Below, one piece after another: positions 6,462-9,916 of a stretch of 9,916 bases of DNA. The stretch covers positions 1 to 9,916 of the forward strand of contig CAKRWX010000068.1 in the NCBI GenBank assembly GCA_934418055.1. The letters run 5' to 3'. A program made the translations under genes and the position numbers. Numbering within the stretch: the stretch's first letter is position 1; the number at the start of each line of letters is the position of its first letter. The notes under the pieces are model-generated. The model searched no databases. It was not told the DNA's origin and worked only from the letters and a program-made list of their open reading frames with translations. Origin of the DNA: an uncultured Lachnospiraceae bacterium (GTDB lineage Bacteria > Bacillota > Clostridia > Lachnospirales > Lachnospiraceae).

Positions 6462-6467
6462 ATTATA
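6462..6467 (-). promoter_or_regulatory. -10 element of the transporter operon, without a good -35
   Basis: A perfect TATAAT is read on the minus strand, about 49 bases upstream of the lipoprotein ATG. The hexamer at the expected -35 position (ACCAGG) does not resemble TTGACA. This suggests activation by a regulator bound just upstream, most simply the neighbouring AraC-type response regulator. Confidence 0.55.
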
Positions 6468-6495
6468 TGATTATTTTCATCCTTCCTGGTGTTAA

Positions 6496-6508
6496 TTTTT
6501 TACGATTT
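6496..6508 (-). promoter_or_regulatory. 13-bp motif shared with the dehydrogenase upstream region (copy 2)
   Basis: Read on the minus strand as AAATCGTAAAAAA. It begins 41 bases before the -10 element and ends 83 bases from the lipoprotein start codon. It overlaps a weaker cre-like 14-mer (6497-6510, two mismatches), so CcpA is an alternative binder. Confidence 0.35.
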
Positions 6509-6540
6509 CATTGAACTATCATTCACTTTTTTATGTAATA

Positions 6541-6569
6541 TTGTAAATTTTTTGTAAAAACAGTATAAT
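6541..6569 (+). promoter_or_regulatory. Sigma-A promoter of the sensor kinase/response regulator operon
   Basis: TTGTAA (6541-6546), a 17-base spacer, and a perfect TATAAT (6564-6569). Transcription would start near 6576, about 42 bases before the kinase ATG. The promoter looks strong enough for constitutive expression of the sensor pair. A second, weaker candidate lies just upstream (TTGAAC 6511-6516 with TGTAAT 6534-6539). Confidence 0.72.
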
Positions 6570-6617
6570 AAATGTGGCATTTTTAATAAAGTCCGTTCAT
6601 TTAAAGGAGAAACTTTC

Positions 6618-8351
6618 ATGCATACACACCGTTCATTTTCATTTCAGCTTCAAAAGAGTTTCTTGATCAGTACCTTTTTTCCGTTTATTCTGGTGGCATC
6701 CTTTATCGCTGCCATCTATTCGTTCATGTACCACCGGGACATCCAGACCCTTTTGGACTCTACTGCCCACTCCATGGTCAGCAATATCCGTATTTATATG
6801 AATGAATTGAATCAACTAACCCTTCAGCCCTACTATACCCAAAAGGGGTACTACTATTTAAAAGCAAGATCCATGGGAAACCAGAATCCCAATGGCTTCG
6901 ACGAATTGGATGCCCAGAGACAGCTGGATGAAAATATGACTTACCTGCGCTTAAACCGTCAGGATGTGGACGGTATCTACATCGTGACCGGCCAGGACTG
7001 TATTTATTACACCGTCTCCGCGCCAGACCACAAATCCATCGTTTCTCCATTTCACTATTCTGCTGAAAGCTGGTACCAGAAAGCCATAGCGGCAGACGGA
7101 AAGGCGGTCACCATTGGTCCCCACATTCCCGATTATATCCATCCCTCAGATGACAAGGTGGTTTCCGTGGCGAGAGCAATTCTGTCTCTGTATCCAAGAT
7201 TTCCTCTGTGTGTCATGAAAATCGATGTGAATACCTCCATGTTCCAGCGTATTTTTCTGGATTTTGCCCTCCATGTGGATTCTACCATCCTGATCCGGGA
7301 TGAAAATGGACTGATCGTGTATTCCAACACCCCTTTAGACACGGATCAGCAGATGCTTTTATCCACAGCTTCCGATGGCGAAACCATTTCCATGAATGGA
7401 GCTTCCTATCAGATCCACTCCTACCCGGTGGATGGATACCCATGGAATATCTGTATCGCTCTTTCCGGACGGGAGCTGGATCTGCGGATACAGACCATTT
7501 ACATGACCACCCTCTTCCTCTATCTTTTGGGAATCGCTGCAGCCACCATATCCCACGCTACTACTTCCAGGAAAATGGTACATGCGATCGATGCCATGCG
7601 GCACGTATTTGACGGAATCCAGAAACAGGATTTTGGCAGACGGTACAGTTATATCTCCAACACAGAGTTAGATGATCTGGGTGATCAGTTGAATTATACC
7701 GTAGAAAAACTGGAACAGACCATCCGACAGGAATATATCTTAACCATCAAGCAGAAAGAAAGTGAATTTAAGGCCCTGCAGTCCCAGATCCAGCCGCATT
7801 TTCTTTTTAATACCTTAAACAACCTGATCGCCTTAAACCAGATCGGTGATCAACGGACACTGGAGGACTCTCTCTATGGATTGTCCGGAATGCTGCGCTA
7901 CATCTTAAAAGCGCCATCCATCATCCCACTGGCCCAGGAAATCCAATTCGTGAAGGATTATTGTGCCCTGCAGAAGCTGCGTTTTAATGACCGTTTGAAT
8001 TGTACCTTTGACATCGCCCTTTATCAGAATGACTGGAACATTCCCAAGCTGCTGCTGCAGCCAATTGTGGAGAATTCCATCCGCCACGGTATCGAGCCCT
8101 GCACCCATCCTTGTCTCATTGAAATCAAGATCAGTGAGCTGGAGGAGGAAGCTTTACTGATCACCATTTCTGATAATGGCACTGGTTTTGATATCGGTCA
8201 GCTGGAGGAAGGCGGCATCGGTATCCGCAATGTAAAAGAGCGGCTTTCCTCCTACTCACCAGAAAGTACCATGGAAATCCAAAGTTCCATTGGAAATGGC
8301 ACCTGCACCACGATTAAACTAAAAAAAGTAACGGAGGCTGTAAATTCATGA
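6618..8351 (+). CDS. YesM-type membrane sensor histidine kinase
   Basis: A 577-residue two-component sensor. Order of parts: membrane segment 1 (about 15-37), a large extracytoplasmic region (about 38-290) of the Cache-like size found in YesM proteins, membrane segment 2 (about 294-314), a HAMP linker (about 315-365), and a His_kinase domain with the phosphoacceptor His394 in QIQPHFLFNTLNNL. The ATP-binding domain has an N box LQPIVENSIRHG (Asn486), a G1 box SDNGTGF (Asp519) and a G2 box GIGIRNVKERL (533-543), so all catalytic motifs appear intact. AAAGGAGA lies eight bases before the ATG. The gene overlaps the response regulator by four bases and is divergent from the ABC operon, the usual arrangement when a YesMN pair senses the solute taken up by its neighbour. 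The ligand is unknown. Confidence 0.95.
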   Translation: MHTHRSFSFQLQKSFLISTFFPFILVASFIAAIYSFMYHRDIQTLLDSTAHSMVSNIRIYMNELNQLTLQPYYTQKGYYYLKARSMGNQNPNGFDELDAQRQLDENMTYLRLNRQDVDGIYIVTGQDCIYYTVSAPDHKSIVSPFHYSAESWYQKAIAADGKAVTIGPHIPDYIHPSDDKVVSVARAILSLYPRFPLCVMKIDVNTSMFQRIFLDFALHVDSTILIRDENGLIVYSNTPLDTDQQMLLSTASDGETISMNGASYQIHSYPVDGYPWNICIALSGRELDLRIQTIYMTTLFLYLLGIAAATISHATTSRKMVHAIDAMRHVFDGIQKQDFGRRYSYISNTELDDLGDQLNYTVEKLEQTIRQEYILTIKQKESEFKALQSQIQPHFLFNTLNNLIALNQIGDQRTLEDSLYGLSGMLRYILKAPSIIPLAQEIQFVKDYCALQKLRFNDRLNCTFDIALYQNDWNIPKLLLQPIVENSIRHGIEPCTHPCLIEIKISELEEEALLITISDNGTGFDIGQLEEGGIGIRNVKERLSSYSPESTMEIQSSIGNGTCTTIKLKKVTEAVNS

Positions 8352-9727
8352 AAATATTAATTGCAGATGATGAATCTTTAGTACGCCAGTCTATCCGGCT
8401 GTTCTGGCTGGAGCTCGGTATCCAGCCGGAAGATATCACAGAAGTATCTAACGGAATGTCTCTGATAGAAGCGTTAAAGAACCATTATTTTGATCTGGCC
8501 CTGGTGGACATCCAGATGCCATATAGGAACGGATTAGATGCGATCCGCGAAGCCCAGGACATTTCCCCGGACACACTCTTCTATATTTTGACGGGATTTG
8601 ATGATTTTTCTTATGCCAGAGAGGCGGTGCGGCTCCAGGTAAAAGACTATCTTTTAAAGCCCATCCGCCGCACAGAGCTGGAGGGAATCTTAGAGGAAGT
8701 GATCTCCCATGTGGAGCAGAAAAAAGCCAGACAGATCCGGGATCTGAAACTGTGTATCGCTTCGTTGTTCTCTGATGGCGGAACCGACCTGTCAGGCGTG
8801 ACATTTCCCATTCTCTGTCACCCGCTTCTGATCACCTCTGACCAGCCTGGAACGGTACTTTCTGGAACACGGTTTTCTGAGGAAGCGGACGATCACATGA
8901 TCTTTATTCCGTACCGGCGGTCTGACCGACTGTTCCTGTTTTTGTTCGAGACACCGGAATATCCTAATGGTTACGCGGAATTTCTGCCTGGATTCATCGA
9001 ACGATATGGAAATACCCATACCATCATTGAGGGGAAACCATTCTCCAACAGCAGCTTATGGTCATCCGAATATGCCCGTATGACGTCTCTTGCCTCCTGT
9101 CGTTTTCTCTTTGGCAGCAGCCGGTTTTATAAAAATACAATCACAGCACCAGAACTTTCTGCTTTTTCCAAAGGAATCTGTGTCCAGTGCCAGGATGGAC
9201 TGAATGCCTACAGCAATGGAGATTATGCAGGATTTTCCCTGGCAGCGGAAGCTCTGGTGAAGGAACTGCCGCAGCTGAATACAGAATCTCCGGCCAATGC
9301 TGCTCATCTGCTTTCGTTCCTGGAACATGCTTATGGCATTGATCCAGGCGCAGAGCTTTCCGGACAGTTTTCACGGCTGGCTTCTACCATGATGCGGAAT
9401 ACCTCCAAGGATTTCCGTTATGATGAAATTCTTAAATATCTGGAACAGCATTATCAGGAGGATTTGAGTCTGTCTTCCGTAGCAGAGCGTTTCAGCCTGT
9501 CACCTGGGTATTTTTCTACGATTTTTAAAAAGAAGGCCGGTCATAATTTTGTGCATTATCTGACAGGCCTGAGAATCCGAGAAGCGAAACGGTTACTGCT
9601 GGAGACGCAGATGACCATTAGTGAAGTAGCGCTGGCGGTAGGATATAGCTCAGCCAGTTTCTTTATCCGGTCATTTAAGAAGACGGAAGGGATATCGCCG
9701 TCAGAATATCGAAAAGGAAAAAAATAG
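8348..9727 (+). CDS. YesN-type response regulator (REC + AraC DNA-binding domain)
   Basis: A 459-residue cytoplasmic transcription factor. The receiver domain (1-120) has acidic Asp7/Asp8, phosphoacceptor Asp54 in LVDIQMP, Thr82, and Lys104-Pro105. A poorly conserved middle region (about 130-350) is normal in length for YesN proteins. The AraC-type domain (about 355-459) has two helix-turn-helices (about 373-395 and 421-444) and the family C-terminal motif GYSSASFFIRSFKKTEGISPSEYR. The start overlaps the kinase stop (ATGA), with GGAGG ten bases upstream, so translation is probably coupled. It most likely activates the divergent transporter operon, whose promoter lacks a -35 box. The last codons (KGKK) also form the T run of the opposing terminator. 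Confidence 0.95.
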   Translation: MKILIADDESLVRQSIRLFWLELGIQPEDITEVSNGMSLIEALKNHYFDLALVDIQMPYRNGLDAIREAQDISPDTLFYILTGFDDFSYAREAVRLQVKDYLLKPIRRTELEGILEEVISHVEQKKARQIRDLKLCIASLFSDGGTDLSGVTFPILCHPLLITSDQPGTVLSGTRFSEEADDHMIFIPYRRSDRLFLFLFETPEYPNGYAEFLPGFIERYGNTHTIIEGKPFSNSSLWSSEYARMTSLASCRFLFGSSRFYKNTITAPELSAFSKGICVQCQDGLNAYSNGDYAGFSLAAEALVKELPQLNTESPANAAHLLSFLEHAYGIDPGAELSGQFSRLASTMMRNTSKDFRYDEILKYLEQHYQEDLSLSSVAERFSLSPGYFSTIFKKKAGHNFVHYLTGLRIREAKRLLLETQMTISEVALAVGYSSASFFIRSFKKTEGISPSEYRKGKK

Positions 9728-9745
9728 GCTGCCTGATCAGCAGCC
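9718..9745 (-). terminator. Intrinsic terminator of the HAD gene, probably bidirectional
   Basis: On the minus strand a 6-bp GC-rich stem GGCTGC/GCAGCC (9745-9740 and 9732-9727) with a 7-base loop is followed by TA and then seven T (9724-9718), a good intrinsic terminator for the HAD gene ending at 9754. In the plus direction the same hairpin follows the response-regulator stop, but the T run (9761-9766) comes 15 bases later, so termination there is weaker. A further AT stem, ATCAAA/TTTGAT (9746-9769), could help. Confidence 0.72.
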
Positions 9746-9753
9746 ATCAAATA

Positions 9754-9916
9754 CTATTCCTTTTTTGATTTTGCGATACTGGCAATATCTCCAACCCCAT
9801 TCAATACCATTGTCGGAAGATAAGCATAAGTTTTGAGTGTATCCTTCGTTGAACATCCAGAAAGGACCAATACGGTAGACATACCACTTTCCATTCCTGA
9901 AATCACATCTGTATCC
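9754..9916 (-). CDS. HAD-IIA family phosphatase (NagD-like), C-terminal fragment
   Basis: Only the last 54 residues are visible; the gene continues past the right edge. It begins DTDVISGMESGMSTVLVLSG, matching the last motif of HAD-IIA phosphatases, where GDRxxTD carries the magnesium-binding Asp and is followed by a variable-hydrophobic TVLVLSG strand. The tail has the family's YLPTMVLNGVGDI segment. These cytoplasmic enzymes (NagD, p-nitrophenyl phosphatase and phosphoglycolate phosphatase-like) dephosphorylate small phosphoesters. The first Asp of the motif lies outside the window. The gene ends in a lysine-rich KSKKE, convergent with the response regulator with 26 bases between the stop codons. 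Its substrate and any link to the transporter locus cannot be judged. Confidence 0.82.
   Translation of the reverse strand, partial: DTDVISGMESGMSTVLVLSGCSTKDTLKTYAYLPTMVLNGVGDIASIAKSKKE

Noticed and set aside
8448..8804. 118-codon minus-strand open frame opposite the response regulator
   Set aside because: Antisense to the conserved receiver domain, with proline/arginine-rich shadow-type composition.
1..9916. CRISPR array, insertion sequence, phage gene, tRNA, rRNA or riboswitch
   Set aside because: Reading both strands showed no regularly spaced repeats, transposase or integrase motifs, cloverleaf-like GTTCRA segments, or recognisable riboswitch cores.

Overview
The window looks like chromosomal DNA of a Gram-positive gut-type Firmicute, probably a Lachnospiraceae relative. 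This is an inference from four things: the strong AGGAGG-type ribosome binding sites, a lipoprotein with an Ala/Thr/Glu/Lys-rich linker, a YesM/YesN-type two-component pair next to a CUT1 sugar ABC transporter, and an ABC operon without its own ATPase. No rRNA, tRNA, mobile element, CRISPR array or phage gene was seen.

Layout. Positions 1-884 (minus) hold the N-terminal 294 residues of a long-chain polyol/uronate dehydrogenase (mannitol dehydrogenase / fructuronate reductase family). It is divergent from a ROK-family repressor gene at 1182-2351 (plus). The 297-base gap between them holds a good ROK promoter, a cre-like site, a 33-bp imperfect palindrome, and a 13-bp motif that recurs in front of the transporter operon. 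A minus-strand operon occupies 6413 down to 2358: solute-binding lipoprotein, permease 1, permease 2 (4-base overlap with permease 1) and a cytoplasmic glycerophosphodiester phosphodiesterase (GDPD). The GDPD gene ends 6 bases from the end of the ROK gene. Divergent from the operon, on the plus strand, are a YesM-type sensor histidine kinase (6618-8351) and a YesN-type REC-AraC response regulator (8348-9727), overlapping by 4 bases. At the right edge (9754-9916, minus) is the C-terminal end of a HAD-IIA phosphatase, separated from the response regulator by a shared hairpin terminator.

How it fits together (inference). The sensor kinase probably detects an extracellular ligand and phosphorylates the AraC-type regulator, which then activates the divergent transporter operon. 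The operon promoter has a perfect -10 box but no recognisable -35 box, as expected of an activator-dependent promoter. The lipoprotein and permeases import a small sugar-like or phosphodiester solute, using an ATPase encoded elsewhere. The GDPD would cleave a glycerophosphodiester to glycerol 3-phosphate plus an alcohol, and the dehydrogenase could oxidise a released or related polyol or uronate. The layout resembles ugpBAE-ugpQ, but with a dehydrogenase and two separate regulators. The most interesting non-coding signal is the 13-bp motif placed about 84 bases upstream of both the dehydrogenase and the binding-protein start codons, in the same orientation. The individual genes belong to known families; I see no wholly new system, only a possibly undescribed substrate pathway.
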